Positions 1 through 8,724 of a stretch of 47,137 bases of DNA are shown piece by piece. Source of the stretch: Mycobacterium sp. (GTDB lineage Bacteria > Actinomycetota > Actinomycetes > Mycobacteriales > Mycobacteriaceae); contig RXJD01000001.1 in the NCBI GenBank assembly GCA_003987775.1, forward strand, positions 1 to 47,137, written 5' to 3'. Each line of letters opens with the position of its first letter. Within the stretch, counting starts at the first letter, position 1. The notes beneath the pieces were generated by a model. The model worked only from the letters and a program-made list of their open reading frames with translations, did no database searches and was not told the origin of the DNA. A program made the position numbers and the translations under genes.

Positions 1-2339
1 GCGGCGGGCAAGGCGGTACCGGCGGGGCCGGCGGCGTGGGCGGCACCGGCGCCGACGGCAGCGGGAATAACGCCGGCCTCGTCGGCGGCTCCGGTGGCCA
101 GGGCGGCAGCGGCGGCACCGGCGGGCAGGCCGGCAGTGGCGCCGGTACCGCGGGCGCCGCGGGTTCCGGTGGTCAGGGGGGCGCGGGCGGCATCGGCGGC
201 AACGGCGGCAACGGCAAAACTGGCGGTGCCGCCGGCAACGGCGGCGATGGCGGCAGCGGCGGCGATGGCGGCGTGGCCACCGCCAACGGCAACGGCGGAA
301 ACGGCGGCAATGGCGGAAACGCCGGGGCCGGCGGTACGGGCGGCGTCGGTGGCAACGGCGGCCCGACCACCGTCAGCGGCAACGGTGGCCAGGGCGGTAA
401 CGGTGGCGCCGGCGGCCAGGGCACCAACGGCGGGGCGGGTAGCAACGGCGCCGGCGGCGTCGGCGGCAGCGGCGGCGACGGCGGCAACGGTGGTGCCGGT
501 GGGAGCCCCGGCCTGGGTTCCAGCCGAGACACCTCCGCAGCTGCCGGGGTTTTCTTCGGCAGCGGCGGGGCGGGCGGGGCCGGCGGCGATGGCGGCGCCG
601 GCGGCACCGGAGACAACGCGGCGCCCGGCGACAATCCCGGCTTCGCCGGTGGCAACGGCGGCGCCGGCGGCCAGGGCGGTAAGGGCGGCGCGACCAGCCC
701 ACCCGACCTCAACCAGGACTGGCACGGCTTGTTCGGCTCCAACGGCAACGGTGGTGCGGGCGGTGATGGGGGCGCTGGCGGCGGCGGCGGCGTCGGCGGC
801 ACCGGCATTGCGAGCGTCGGTGGCACCGGTGGCACGGGCGGCGACGGTGGGATGGGCGGGGCGGGCGGCGCGCCGGGCAACGGCTTCTACCAGCAACCCG
901 CGCCGAAGGGACTGCCCATCGGGACGGGCGGGACCGGCGGCCAAGGCGGCACCGCCGGCTCTGGCGGCGCCGGCGGGCAGGGCGACGGCGGCTTCGACGG
1001 CGGCCAGGGCGGCACCGGCGGCAGAGGCGGCGGCGGAGGCGCCGGCGGGGACGCCAGCGGCAACTTCAATGCCCAAGCCAACAACGGCGGCGACGGCGGC
1101 GCCGGCGGCCTTGGGGGCGGTGGCGGGACCGGCGGCACCGGGGGGTTTAGCGCCGATGGCGGTCGCGGAGGCGACGCGGGCCAAGGCGGTAACGGTGCCA
1201 ACGCGGGCCACGGTGGCACCGCCTCAGCCAACGGTCGCGGTTCCTACGGTGGCGAAGGCGGCACCGCCGGCGCGGGCGGCAACGGCGGTGGCGCCGGCGC
1301 GGGCGGAGCGGCGGGCTTGGGTGGCAGCACCGGCGCGGCCGGCAACGGCGCCGATGGCGGCAATGGCGGCACCGGCGGTAACGGCGGCAGCGGAGGCATC
1401 AACGGCACGTTCGGCACCAACGGCGCCGGCGGCACCGGCGGCCTCGGCTCCCTGCTCGGCGGCCACAACGGCAACACCGGCCTCAACGGTGCAACGGGCG
1501 GCTTGGTGGCGGGCAGCACCACCTTGACCAACGCGACCATTCCGGTGCGGATGGTGAATACCACCGAGCCGGTGGTATTCATCTCCGTGAACGGCGGAAC
1601 CATGGTGCCCGTGCTGCTCGACACTGGATCCACCGGCCTCGTCATGGCCAGCCAATATGTTCCGACGCAGAACCTCGGCCCGGTTATCGGGTCGGGCACG
1701 GCCGGTTACGCCGGCGGGCTGACCTACAACTACAACACGTATTCGACGACGGTGAATTTCGGGAACGGCCTGGTTACCGTGCCGACCGGCATCAACGTCG
1801 TCACCTCGTCGTCGCCGGGATCGCTTCCCGCGTTCTTGTCGAAATCAGGTGCGGTCGGGGTCTTGGGCATCGGGCCGAATAACGGGTTCCCGGGCACCAG
1901 TTCCATCGTCACGGCACTGCCGGGCCTGCTCAACAATGGCGTGCTCATCGACGAATCCACGGGCGTCGTGCAGTTCGGTCCCAACACATCGCCCGGCTCC
2001 ATCACGGTTTCCGGAGCCCCGATCACCAACGTCGCGGTGCAGATCAATGGTGGGGCTCTCCAAACCGCGCCCGTCATGTTCGACTCCGGCGGTATCAACG
2101 GAACCATCCCGTCATCCCTGCTCGGAACCGGTCAAACCTCCGGAACTGTGCCGAACGGAACGACCATTTCGGTCTACACCAGCGACGGTCAGACGCTGCT
2201 CTACTCCTACACGGTCAATGGGAACGGTCCGGGGATCACCTCGGGCGGCATCATGAATACCGGGTACATCCCCTTCTCGCAGCAACCGGTGTACATCTCC
2301 TACAGCCCCACCGCCATCGGGACCACAACTTTCGGCTGA
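1..2339 (+). CDS. PE_PGRS protein with C-terminal aspartic protease domain (5' end outside window)
   Basis: The gene is open from the left edge (frame starting at base 3) to the TGA at 2337-2339. About 500 residues are Gly-Gly-X repeats typical of PGRS domains. From about base 1530 the sequence becomes an ordinary globular domain of roughly 270 residues. This domain carries two aspartic protease signatures: VLLDTGSTG with its Asp codon at 1620-1622, and MFDSGG with its Asp codon at 2082-2084. The layout matches PE_PGRS16/PE_PGRS35/PE26-type proteins, whose pepsin-like domain is known in M. marinum PecA to process PE-linked surface proteins. The PE domain that directs ESX-5 secretion would lie upstream of the window. 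Its place ahead of rpmF-mprA is that of Rv0977. The family is clear; the protease activity is inferred from both catalytic motifs being intact. Confidence 0.88.
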   Translation, partial: GGQGGTGGAGGVGGTGADGSGNNAGLVGGSGGQGGSGGTGGQAGSGAGTAGAAGSGGQGGAGGIGGNGGNGKTGGAAGNGGDGGSGGDGGVATANGNGGNGGNGGNAGAGGTGGVGGNGGPTTVSGNGGQGGNGGAGGQGTNGGAGSNGAGGVGGSGGDGGNGGAGGSPGLGSSRDTSAAAGVFFGSGGAGGAGGDGGAGGTGDNAAPGDNPGFAGGNGGAGGQGGKGGATSPPDLNQDWHGLFGSNGNGGAGGDGGAGGGGGVGGTGIASVGGTGGTGGDGGMGGAGGAPGNGFYQQPAPKGLPIGTGGTGGQGGTAGSGGAGGQGDGGFDGGQGGTGGRGGGGGAGGDASGNFNAQANNGGDGGAGGLGGGGGTGGTGGFSADGGRGGDAGQGGNGANAGHGGTASANGRGSYGGEGGTAGAGGNGGGAGAGGAAGLGGSTGAAGNGADGGNGGTGGNGGSGGINGTFGTNGAGGTGGLGSLLGGHNGNTGLNGATGGLVAGSTTLTNATIPVRMVNTTEPVVFISVNGGTMVPVLLDTGSTGLVMASQYVPTQNLGPVIGSGTAGYAGGLTYNYNTYSTTVNFGNGLVTVPTGINVVTSSSPGSLPAFLSKSGAVGVLGIGPNNGFPGTSSIVTALPGLLNNGVLIDESTGVVQFGPNTSPGSITVSGAPITNVAVQINGGALQTAPVMFDSGGINGTIPSSLLGTGQTSGTVPNGTTISVYTSDGQTLLYSYTVNGNGPGITSGGIMNTGYIPFSQQPVYISYSPTAIGTTTFG

Positions 2340-2455
2340 CGGTCGCCCCGCAGCCCGCGATTGGGCCGAGTGATGTTCAACGGGTATTCTCGACCTAATT
2401 CTCGCGGCGCCCAGGTGCGCGCGCGGAAACTCCCACAAAAGAGGATGACTCGATC

Positions 2456-2629
2456 ATGGCCGTACCCAAGCGCAGAATGTCGCGCTCGAATACCCGCAGC
2501 CGGCGTTCGCAGTGGAAGGCCACTGCGACTGGGCTGGTCAACGTCAATGTCGCGGGGCAGAAGCACAAAGTGCCGCGACGTCTGCTCAAGGCCGCCCGAC
2601 TCGGCCTGGTTGACCTCGACAAGCGTTAG
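2456..2629 (+). CDS. rpmF: 50S ribosomal protein L32
   Basis: This 57-residue basic protein begins [20 protein letters not shown], the L32 signature, and ends LGLVDLDKR. It is a structural protein of the large ribosomal subunit. An AAGAGGATGA stretch upstream of the ATG supplies the ribosome binding site. It has no cysteine, so it is the non-zinc-ribbon form. Its length and its place just before mprA match the M. tuberculosis rpmF locus. It is only 53 bp upstream of mprA and could share transcripts with it, but a MprA-box-like repeat lies between them. Confidence 0.95.
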   Translation: MAVPKRRMSRSNTRSRRSQWKATATGLVNVNVAGQKHKVPRRLLKAARLGLVDLDKR

Positions 2630-2641
2630 CGTTCGGCGCGC

Positions 2642-2661
2642 CTCTCAGGCCGCTCTCAGGC
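2642..2661 (+). promoter_or_regulatory. Candidate MprA box ahead of mprA
   Basis: The nonamer CTCTCAGGC occurs twice in direct orientation, at 2642-2650 and 2653-2661, with an 11-bp period (one helical turn). It ends 21 bp before the mprA start. MprA is known to bind two loosely conserved 8-bp direct repeats upstream of its own operon, so this is a natural autoregulatory site. The match to the published consensus was made from memory. Confidence 0.5.
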
Positions 2662-2682
2662 CTTCGTACGAAACTAGGCTCC

Positions 2683-3369
2683 GTGCGAATACTTGTCGTC
2701 GACGACGATCGTGCCGTGCGCGAGTCGCTGCGCAGGTCGCTCTCCTTCAACGGCTACTCCGTGGAGTTGGCCCATGACGGGGTTGAGGCGCTCGAACTGA
2801 TCGCCAGCGACCGGCCCGACGCCGTGGTGCTGGATGTGATGATGCCGCGACTGGACGGCCTCGAGGTGTGCCGGCAGCTGCGCAGCACCGGCGACGACCT
2901 GCCCATCCTGGTGCTCACCGCGCGCGACTCGGTCTCCGAGCGGGTTGCCGGCCTGGACGCCGGTGCCGATGACTACCTGCCCAAGCCGTTCGCGCTGGAA
3001 GAACTCCTGGCGAGGATGCGCGCCCTGCTGCGTCGCACCAAGCCCGAAGATGCTGCCGAGTCGGTGGCGATGACTTTCTCGGACCTGAGCCTGGACCCGG
3101 TAACCCGCGAAGTCATCCGCGGCCAGCGCCGGATCAGCCTCACCCGCACCGAGTTCGCCCTGCTGGAGATGTTGATCGCCAACCCGCGACGGGTGCTGAC
3201 CCGCAGCCGCATTCTCGAGGAAGTGTGGGGATTTGACTTCCCCACCTCGGGTAATGCGCTGGAGGTGTACGTCGGCTATCTGCGCCGCAAGACCGAGGCC
3301 GACGGCGAGCCGCGGCTGATCCACACCGTGCGCGGGGTGGGTTACGTGCTACGCGAAACGCCGCCCTGA
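2683..3369 (+). CDS. mprA: Two-component response regulator MprA
   Basis: This 228-residue OmpR/PhoB-type regulator has an N-terminal receiver domain (residues 1-115). The acidic pocket is D7-D9, the phospho-acceptor is D51 in [12 protein letters not shown], and the conserved Lys lies in LPKPF. A C-terminal winged helix (about 130-225) ends [12 protein letters not shown]. It is the cognate regulator of MprB and in M. tuberculosis responds to envelope stress and controls sigE, sigB and pepD. The GTG at 2683 gives the expected N-terminus MRILVVDDD. Its stop codon overlaps the mprB start by one base (TGATG), so the two genes are translationally coupled. Confidence 0.95.
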   Translation: MRILVVDDDRAVRESLRRSLSFNGYSVELAHDGVEALELIASDRPDAVVLDVMMPRLDGLEVCRQLRSTGDDLPILVLTARDSVSERVAGLDAGADDYLPKPFALEELLARMRALLRRTKPEDAAESVAMTFSDLSLDPVTREVIRGQRRISLTRTEFALLEMLIANPRRVLTRSRILEEVWGFDFPTSGNALEVYVGYLRRKTEADGEPRLIHTVRGVGYVLRETPP

Positions 3370-4925
3370 TGACCTGGTTCCGCCGCCCTGGCCGCCCTGG
3401 CCGCGCCGGCCGCGCACCGCTGCGGGCGACCAGTTCGCTGTCGCTGCGCTGGCGGGTGATGCTGCTGGCGATGTCCATGGTGGCGATGGTCGTGGTGCTG
3501 ATGTCCCTCGCCGTTTACGCGGTGATCTCCGCCGCGCTCTACAGCGACATCGACAACCAGCTGCAGAGTCGTGCGCAACTGCTGATCGCGAGCGGGTCGC
3601 TGGCGGCGGATCCCGGCAAGGCGATCGAAGGCACCGCGTACTCCGACGTCAACGCGATGCTGGTGAACCCCGGCAAATCCATTTACACCGCCAACCAACC
3701 GGGCCAGACCCTGCCGGTGGGCGCGCCGGAGAAGGCCGTCATCCGCGGCGAGTTGTTCATGTCCCGGCGCACCGCCTCCGATCAGCGGGTGCTGGCCATC
3801 CACCTCAACAACGGCAGCTCGCTGCTCATCTCCAAGAGCCTCAAGCCCACCGAGCACGTGATGAGCAAACTGCGTTTCGTCCTGCTGATGGTCGGCGGGG
3901 TCGGTGTGGCGATTGCGGCCGTGGCCGGTGGCATGGTGACCCGAGCCGGGTTGCGCCCGGTGGGCCGGCTCACCGAAGCGGCCGAGCGGGTCGCCCGAAC
4001 CGACGACCTGCGCCCCATCCCGGTATTCGGCAGTGACGAACTGGCCAGGCTCACCGAGGCGTTCAACCTGATGCTGCGGGCGCTGGCCGAATCCCGGGAG
4101 CGGCAGGCCCGGCTGGTCACCGACGCCGGCCACGAATTGCGCACCCCGCTGACGTCGCTGCGCACCAATGTCGAGCTGCTGATGGCCTCGATGGCGCCCG
4201 GAGCGCCCCGGCTGCCGGAGCAGGAGATGGTCGACCTGCAAGCGGACGTGATCGCGCAGATCGAGGAATTGTCCACGCTGGTAGGCGATTTGGTGGACCT
4301 CACGCGCGGGGACGCCGGCCATGCCGTGCACGAGCCGGTGGACATGGCCGAGGTCATCGATCGAAGCCTGGAGCGGGTTCGGCGGCGCCGCAACGATATT
4401 CACTTCGATGTCGAGGTGGTCCCCTGGCAGGTGTACGGCGACTCCGCGGGTCTGTCGCGCGCGGCGCTGAACCTGATGGACAACGCGGCCAAGTGGAGTC
4501 CACCCGGCGGGCACGTGGGTGTCACGCTGCGCCAGCTCGACCCGTCGCACGCCGAGCTGGTGGTGTCCGATCGGGGGCCGGGAATCCCGCCGCAGGAACG
4601 ACGGCTGGTGTTCGAACGCTTCTACCGCTCGACGTCGGCACGGGCGATGCCGGGCTCGGGCCTGGGCCTGGCGATCGTCAAGCAGGTGGTGCTCAACCAC
4701 GGCGGGTCGTTGCGCGTCGAAGACACCGAGCCCGGCGGCCAACCCCCGGGAACGTCGATCTATGTGCTGTTACCCGGGCGTCCGATGCCGGCCGCCGCAC
4801 ACCCGTCGTCCGGCGCCGTGGCGGAGCGCGATGCGGGAACCGACACGCGGGGGACCTCCGTTAGACGTACTGCGGACAGCGCAAAATCACGGGGATCCAC
4901 GAATGTCATCTCAGTCGATTCTTAG
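3369..4925 (+). CDS. mprB: Sensor histidine kinase MprB
   Basis: This 518-residue membrane kinase has a first membrane segment at about 29-56, an extracytoplasmic sensor region (about 57-165) and a second membrane segment at about 166-192. A HAMP domain follows, then the H-box DAGHELRTPLTSLRTN with phospho-His H255. The ATPase part has the N-box NLMDNAAKWSP and G-boxes DRGPGIP and GSGLGLAIVKQV. All catalytic motifs are intact. It phosphorylates MprA; in M. tuberculosis the extracytoplasmic loop interacts with DnaK and unfolded proteins. Its 3' end contains a SigE-like promoter for pepD. The N-terminal Arg/Pro-rich tail is slightly longer than in the M. tuberculosis protein as I remember it. 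Confidence 0.95.
   Translation: MTWFRRPGRPGRAGRAPLRATSSLSLRWRVMLLAMSMVAMVVVLMSLAVYAVISAALYSDIDNQLQSRAQLLIASGSLAADPGKAIEGTAYSDVNAMLVNPGKSIYTANQPGQTLPVGAPEKAVIRGELFMSRRTASDQRVLAIHLNNGSSLLISKSLKPTEHVMSKLRFVLLMVGGVGVAIAAVAGGMVTRAGLRPVGRLTEAAERVARTDDLRPIPVFGSDELARLTEAFNLMLRALAESRERQARLVTDAGHELRTPLTSLRTNVELLMASMAPGAPRLPEQEMVDLQADVIAQIEELSTLVGDLVDLTRGDAGHAVHEPVDMAEVIDRSLERVRRRRNDIHFDVEVVPWQVYGDSAGLSRAALNLMDNAAKWSPPGGHVGVTLRQLDPSHAELVVSDRGPGIPPQERRLVFERFYRSTSARAMPGSGLGLAIVKQVVLNHGGSLRVEDTEPGGQPPGTSIYVLLPGRPMPAAAHPSSGAVAERDAGTDTRGTSVRRTADSAKSRGSTNVISVDS
4836..4862 (+). promoter_or_regulatory. Candidate SigE-dependent promoter for pepD inside mprB
   Basis: GGAAC at 4836-4840 is followed after exactly 18 bp by CGTT at 4859-4862. 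This fits the mycobacterial SigE pattern of a GGAAC-type -35 and a GTT-type -10. It lies inside the last 30 codons of mprB and about 180 bp upstream of pepD. A SigE-controlled pepD promoter is reported for M. tuberculosis. The match here is by eye only. Confidence 0.5.
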
Positions 4926-5040
4926 TCCGCGCACGCAAGGTAGTTGGCAGTTAGTGTTGAAATTCAGCGTCATGCAAGCAACGCATGGCCGAGTCGGCTT
5001 GAAGTAAGCCCCCAAGGTAGAGGAAGAACGTTTTAGCGAC

Positions 5041-6504
5041 ATGACGAATCACCCGAGGTATTCGCCACCGCCGCAGCAGCCGGGATACGGTGCCACGCAG
5101 AGTCAGCCGGTGCCGCCCGCCTATGCCCAGGGGCAGCAGAGCTACAACCAGCAGTTCGACTGGCGGTACCAACCCCAGCAGCAGTACCGGTCCTCCTATG
5201 ACCCGCTCAGCGGCACCGGAGCGGGCCCGATACCCACCGGGTCCGGTCCCATTCCGGGCAACACGGGCGGGGGCCCGATCCCGGGCGGCACCGGTTCCCG
5301 GCCGATACCGGGCGCCACCGGTGCCGGTCCGATGCCGACCGGCCCCGGGCCGATCCCCGGAATGATGCCGCCGATGTCCCCGCCGCCCCGGCAGCGGCGG
5401 CGCTCGGCCGGGCTGATCTTCGGTGCGCTGGCCATCGCGGTCGTTTCCGCCGGCATCGGCGGCGCGGCCGCGACGGTGGTGGAACTCGGTCATCAGTCCG
5501 GCGCCAGCCGCGGCACTACCGCGGCCTCGGGTGGGGCGCCGGGTGTGCCGGCGGCCAACATGCCGCCCGGGTCGGTGGAGCAGGTGGCGTCCAAGGTCGT
5601 ACCCAGCGTCGTCATGCTGGAGACCGATCTGGGCCGGCAGTCCGAAGAGGGTTCCGGCGTCATTCTGTCGGCTGACGGGCTGATCCTGACCAACAACCAC
5701 GTCGTCGCCGCGGCCGCCAAGCCGCCGGCCGGTAGTCCGCCGCCGAAGACGACAGTGACCTTCTACGACGGTCGTACCTCGACGTTCACCGTGGTCGGGG
5801 CCGACCCGACCAGCGACATCGCCGTGGTCCGGGTGCAGGGCGCCTCCGGTCTCACCCCGATCGCGATCGGGTCCTCGGCGAGCCTGAAGGTCGGTCAGCC
5901 CGTGGTGGCCATCGGTTCACCGCTGGGTCTGGCGGGCACGGTCACCACCGGCATCGTCAGCGCGCTCAACCGGCCCGTCTCGACCACCGGTGAGGCCGGC
6001 AACCAGAACACCGTGCTGGACGCGGTTCAGACCGACGCGGCGATCAACCCCGGTAACTCCGGTGGTGCGCTGGTCAACATGAACTCGCAACTCGTCGGCA
6101 TCAACTCGGCCATTGCCACGTTGGGCGCCGACTCCGGGGACGCGCAGAGCGGCTCCATCGGTCTGGGCTTCGCGATCCCGGTCGACCAGGCCAAGCGCAT
6201 CGCCGACGAACTGATCAGCACCGGCAAGGCGACCCACGCCTCGCTGGGCGTGCAGGTGACCACCGACAAGGGTGTTCCCGGCGCGAAGGTGATGGAGGTC
6301 GTGGGCAACGGAGCGGCCGCCAACGCCGGCGTCCCCAAGGGTGTCGTCGTCACCAAGGTCGACGACCGTCCGATCAACAGCGCCGACGCGCTCGTCGCCG
6401 CGGTGCGCTCCAAGGCGCCCGGCGACAAGGTGGCGCTGACATATCAGGATCCGGCCGGCGGCAGTCGTACGGTGCAGGTCACGCTCGGGAAGGCGGACAG
6501 TTGA
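5041..6504 (+). CDS. pepD: HtrA-like serine protease PepD
   Basis: This 487-residue membrane-anchored protease has a cytoplasmic Pro/Gln/Gly-rich N-terminal tail (1-120) and one membrane segment at about 122-145. The trypsin-like domain (about 178-385) has an intact triad: H220 in LTNNHVV, D259 in TSDIAVV and S340 in NPGNSGGAL. A C-terminal PDZ domain (about 395-485) follows. It is an extracytoplasmic quality-control protease of the MprAB/SigE stress response. The tail contains imperfect GPIPGxTG repeats, which could be a flexible, proline-rich interaction segment. Its stop overlaps the next start by one base (TGATG). Confidence 0.94.
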   Translation: MTNHPRYSPPPQQPGYGATQSQPVPPAYAQGQQSYNQQFDWRYQPQQQYRSSYDPLSGTGAGPIPTGSGPIPGNTGGGPIPGGTGSRPIPGATGAGPMPTGPGPIPGMMPPMSPPPRQRRRSAGLIFGALAIAVVSAGIGGAAATVVELGHQSGASRGTTAASGGAPGVPAANMPPGSVEQVASKVVPSVVMLETDLGRQSEEGSGVILSADGLILTNNHVVAAAAKPPAGSPPPKTTVTFYDGRTSTFTVVGADPTSDIAVVRVQGASGLTPIAIGSSASLKVGQPVVAIGSPLGLAGTVTTGIVSALNRPVSTTGEAGNQNTVLDAVQTDAAINPGNSGGALVNMNSQLVGINSAIATLGADSGDAQSGSIGLGFAIPVDQAKRIADELISTGKATHASLGVQVTTDKGVPGAKVMEVVGNGAAANAGVPKGVVVTKVDDRPINSADALVAAVRSKAPGDKVALTYQDPAGGSRTVQVTLGKADS

Positions 6505-7049
6505 TGAAGGTCGAAGGGCAGCTCTCCGACCTCGGTTATACGGTTGCACCCATGGAACAGGGTGCGGAGTTGGTAGTCGGGCGGGCACTCGTCGTCGTCG
6601 TGGACGACCGGACTGCGCACGGCGACGAGGACCACAGCGGGCCGTTGGTCACCGAGTTGCTCACCGAAGCCGGGTTCGTGGTCGACGGTGTGGTGGCGGT
6701 CGAGGCCGACGAGGTCGAGATCCGAAATGCGTTGAACACGGCCGTGATCGGCGGGGTGGACCTGGTGGTGTCGGTGGGCGGCACCGGGGTGACGCCGCGC
6801 GACGTCACCCCGGAGGCCACCCGCGACATCCTGGACCGGGAGATCCTGGGCATCGCCGAAGCGATCCGCGCCTCGGGTCTGTCCGCGGGCATCACCGACG
6901 CCGGTTTGTCACGCGGGCTGGCCGGGGTCTCGGGCAGCACGCTGGTGGTGAACCTGGCCGGCTCCCGCTACGCCGTGCGGGACGGGATGGCGACGCTCAA
7001 CCCGCTGGCCGCGCACATCATCGGCCAGCTGTCGAGCCTGGAGATCTGA
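6504..7049 (+). CDS. moaB2: Molybdopterin adenylyltransferase-like protein MoaB2
   Basis: This 181-residue MoaB/Mog-family protein carries the molybdopterin-binding signature SVGGTGVTPRDVTPEA near residues 91-106. The family adenylates molybdopterin before metal insertion, and GPHN-fold proteins of this type pair with MoeA; a moeA1 gene lies at 10375. I chose the ATG at 6504, which overlaps the pepD stop, over the TTG one codon earlier. In M. tuberculosis MoaB2 is also reported as a MprB/SigE-associated partner, which would fit its place in this operon; that point is from memory. It converges with mscL, six bases away. Confidence 0.9.
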   Translation: MKVEGQLSDLGYTVAPMEQGAELVVGRALVVVVDDRTAHGDEDHSGPLVTELLTEAGFVVDGVVAVEADEVEIRNALNTAVIGGVDLVVSVGGTGVTPRDVTPEATRDILDREILGIAEAIRASGLSAGITDAGLSRGLAGVSGSTLVVNLAGSRYAVRDGMATLNPLAAHIIGQLSSLEI

Positions 7050-7055
7050 GGCGGC

Positions 7056-7520
7056 TCAGTTCTCGGCGCGCGGTCCGTGTTCCGGGGGCCCTGACAGCGG
7101 TACACCTGAGGGCGCCCCGCCGTGCCTGCCTGAGGAGCTGCCGTTGGTCTGCGCGAGCAGGTCACGGATCTCTTCGAGGAGGACGACCTGCGCGTCGTCG
7201 GCCTGCTCGACCTCGCCTTTCTTACGCAGCTTGCTGTAGGGCAGCACGATCAGGAAGTACAGCACCGCCGCGACCAGGATGAAGTTGATCGCCGCCGAGA
7301 GCACGTCATTGAGGTTGATGAACTGATTGGTGCCCGGGATCTGTTGTTTGAGGATGCCGTGCTCCTCTTTCTGGTCCATGCCGATCGAGCTCACCAGTGG
7401 GTTGACGACGCCATCGGTGAAGCTTTTGACCAACGTGGTGAACGCCGCCCCGATGACCACCGCTATCGAGAGGTCGACGATGTTGCCCCGCGAGAGAAAC
7501 TCCTTGAACCCTTTGAGCAT
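7056..7520 (-). CDS. mscL: Large-conductance mechanosensitive channel MscL
   Basis: This 154-residue protein begins with the MscL N-terminal signature [20 protein letters not shown]. Two membrane helices (about 15-42 and 70-92) flank an extracytoplasmic loop. The cytoplasmic helix after TM2 carries KKGEVEQ and [10 protein letters not shown], as in the structurally studied M. tuberculosis channel. It forms a pentameric emergency valve opened by membrane tension in osmotic downshock. The C-terminal tail is Gly/Ser/Pro-rich and probably disordered. Confidence 0.96.
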   Translation of the reverse strand: MLKGFKEFLSRGNIVDLSIAVVIGAAFTTLVKSFTDGVVNPLVSSIGMDQKEEHGILKQQIPGTNQFINLNDVLSAAINFILVAAVLYFLIVLPYSKLRKKGEVEQADDAQVVLLEEIRDLLAQTNGSSSGRHGGAPSGVPLSGPPEHGPRAEN

Positions 7521-7585
7521 GGGGATGTCCCTTCTTGATCGGACAGGCTTTGCTGCCGACCACGCGCTCAGCGGTGGCTGAGTAC

Positions 7586-8254
7586 TCAGTGCAGGGTGAG
7601 GGTGACCGTCTGACCTAGCGCCGAGCCAGCCACCGTGTTCGCCACGCGAGCCGGCAGCGCAACCAAGACTACGCGGTCTGCTTCGCTGGACCGCAGTTTC
7701 TCTTTCGCCGACACGAGCACCACCACGGCGTCGGTGGCGATCACCTTGCTGACCGCCGGTGTGGGTTGCTGGAGTTCGCCGCCCGGGGCGGCCAGCACGT
7801 CGACGACGTCTCCGACCCGGATCAGGTCGATCAGCGCGCCGTCGGCCAGGTGCAGGGGCACGATCCGCGCCCCGGGGCCGGCGGTCGACTCGGCCAGCCT
7901 GCTGCCCAGCAACCGGACATCGGTGAGCACCTCGCCGCGACGCGTGGGACTGGCCAGCGTCGCACCGGCCACCCGCCCGGGGTCAGTTATCGATCCGTCG
8001 GGAACCGTTGTCGGCGAGCGCTTTTCGACGCGAACATCGTCTTCGTTGAGCGCGGTGCCGGGACCGATGTCGTGGGCGGCCACCACGACATCGACGCGGT
8101 CGCCCTCCGGGTCGGAGCGCAGCGCCGCGATACCGGACAGCACCACCAGTCCGCCCGCGGCGATTCGCCGGGCCCGGACGGTTCTGGTCCAGTCCGGACG
8201 CAATGTTGACGCGATGCGACTGAGCAGGGTCGGATTCAGCGAAGGTTCCCGCAC
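7586..8254 (-). CDS. SAF-domain membrane protein (CpaB/RcpC-like)
   Basis: This 222-residue protein has a hydrophobic segment at about 28-46 and then an SAF domain beginning [25 protein letters not shown] second conserved block reads [13 protein letters not shown], followed by a β-rich stretch with [13 protein letters not shown] domains occur in CpaB/RcpC pilus-assembly proteins and in antifreeze/flagellar FlgA relatives. No other pilus genes are nearby, so a pilus role is not supported. It occupies the position of the hypothetical gene Rv0990c. The GTG at 8254 gives [12 protein letters not shown]. Confidence 0.75.
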   Translation of the reverse strand: MREPSLNPTLLSRIASTLRPDWTRTVRARRIAAGGLVVLSGIAALRSDPEGDRVDVVVAAHDIGPGTALNEDDVRVEKRSPTTVPDGSITDPGRVAGATLASPTRRGEVLTDVRLLGSRLAESTAGPGARIVPLHLADGALIDLIRVGDVVDVLAAPGGELQQPTPAVSKVIATDAVVVLVSAKEKLRSSEADRVVLVALPARVANTVAGSALGQTVTLTLH

Positions 8255-8276
8255 GCCGTCACGCTAGGCGCGAGGA

Positions 8277-8298
8277 CACACCGGTCATTGCCGGTGTG
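8277..8298 (-). terminator. Hairpin between ruc and the SAF gene
   Basis: CACACCGG (8277-8284) and CCGGTGTG (8291-8298) form a perfect 8-bp stem with a 6-nt loop, 19 nt past the stop of the minus-strand gene at 8317. There is no U-tract, as is common for mycobacterial terminators. It could end or attenuate transcription before the SAF gene. Confidence 0.45.
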
Positions 8299-8316
8299 AA
8301 CGTCAGTTGTGGATAA

Positions 8317-8649
8317 CTAGCTCGATGCGGCCGCGGTGGACGCGGTGCTGCTGCCGGCCTTCTCGCCGGAGCTCGAGGACTTGCTTTCGCTGGACGTGGA
8401 GCTGGACCCGGAGTCGCCCGAGCTGGAACTCGACGACGAGCCGTTGGAGGATCCCTTGTCCTTCTTGCCGGCCTCGCGGCTGTCGGTGCGGTAGAAGCCG
8501 CTGCCCTTGAACACGACTCCGACCGAGTTGAAGAGCTTGCGCAGCCGGCCAGAGCACTTCTCGCAGGTGGTCAGCGCGTCCTCGGTGAAGGCCTGCACCT
8601 TGTCGAAGCGGTCTCCGCATTCGGTGCACACGTAGCTGTACGTCGGCAC
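8317..8649 (-). CDS. ruc: FmdB-family zinc-ribbon protein, Ruc-like redox-regulated chaperone
   Basis: This 110-residue protein has an N-terminal FmdB zinc ribbon with two CxxC knuckles, C8-C11 and C29-C32. The C-terminal half (about 60-110) is Ser/Lys-rich and low-complexity. It matches Rv0991c, described as Ruc, a redox-regulated chaperone that is activated when the zinc cysteines oxidise and that cooperates with Hsp70. A CIRCE operator 30 bp upstream suggests HrcA control together with groES/groEL, which agrees with a heat-shock role. All four cysteines are present, so the redox switch should be intact. Confidence 0.85.
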   Translation of the reverse strand: MPTYSYVCTECGDRFDKVQAFTEDALTTCEKCSGRLRKLFNSVGVVFKGSGFYRTDSREAGKKDKGSSNGSSSSSSSGDSGSSSTSSESKSSSSGEKAGSSTASTAAASS

Positions 8650-8678
8650 AAAAACCTCCGGATGATGTTAAGTCTGAG

Positions 8679-8705
8679 TTAGCACTCTACCGTTTCAAGT
8701 GCTAG
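8679..8705 (-). promoter_or_regulatory. CIRCE operator (HrcA site) for the ruc gene
   Basis: TTAGCACTC (8679-8687), a 9-nt spacer and AAGTGCTAG (8697-8705) match the CIRCE consensus TTAGCACTC-N9-GAGTGCTAA with two mismatches, both at the ends of the right arm. Spacing is exactly nine. It lies 30 bp upstream of the ruc start. HrcA binding would repress ruc until heat or folding stress. Confidence 0.85.
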
Positions 8706-8724
8706 AACCGCCACGTGGTGAGGA

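Noticed and set aside
94-1527. Ala-rich and Pro-rich frames over both PGRS regions.
   Set aside because: These are other-frame readings of Gly-Gly-X codons; only the PE_PGRS frames give known domains.
7043-7060. CTGAG/CTCAG hairpin between moaB2 and mscL as a terminator.
   Set aside because: The stem is only five base pairs and is made up of the two overlapping stop-codon regions; too weak to call.
7586-8254. A Flp/Tad pilus component (CpaB).
   Set aside because: The SAF domain is shared with other families and no ATPase, secretin or pilin gene is nearby.
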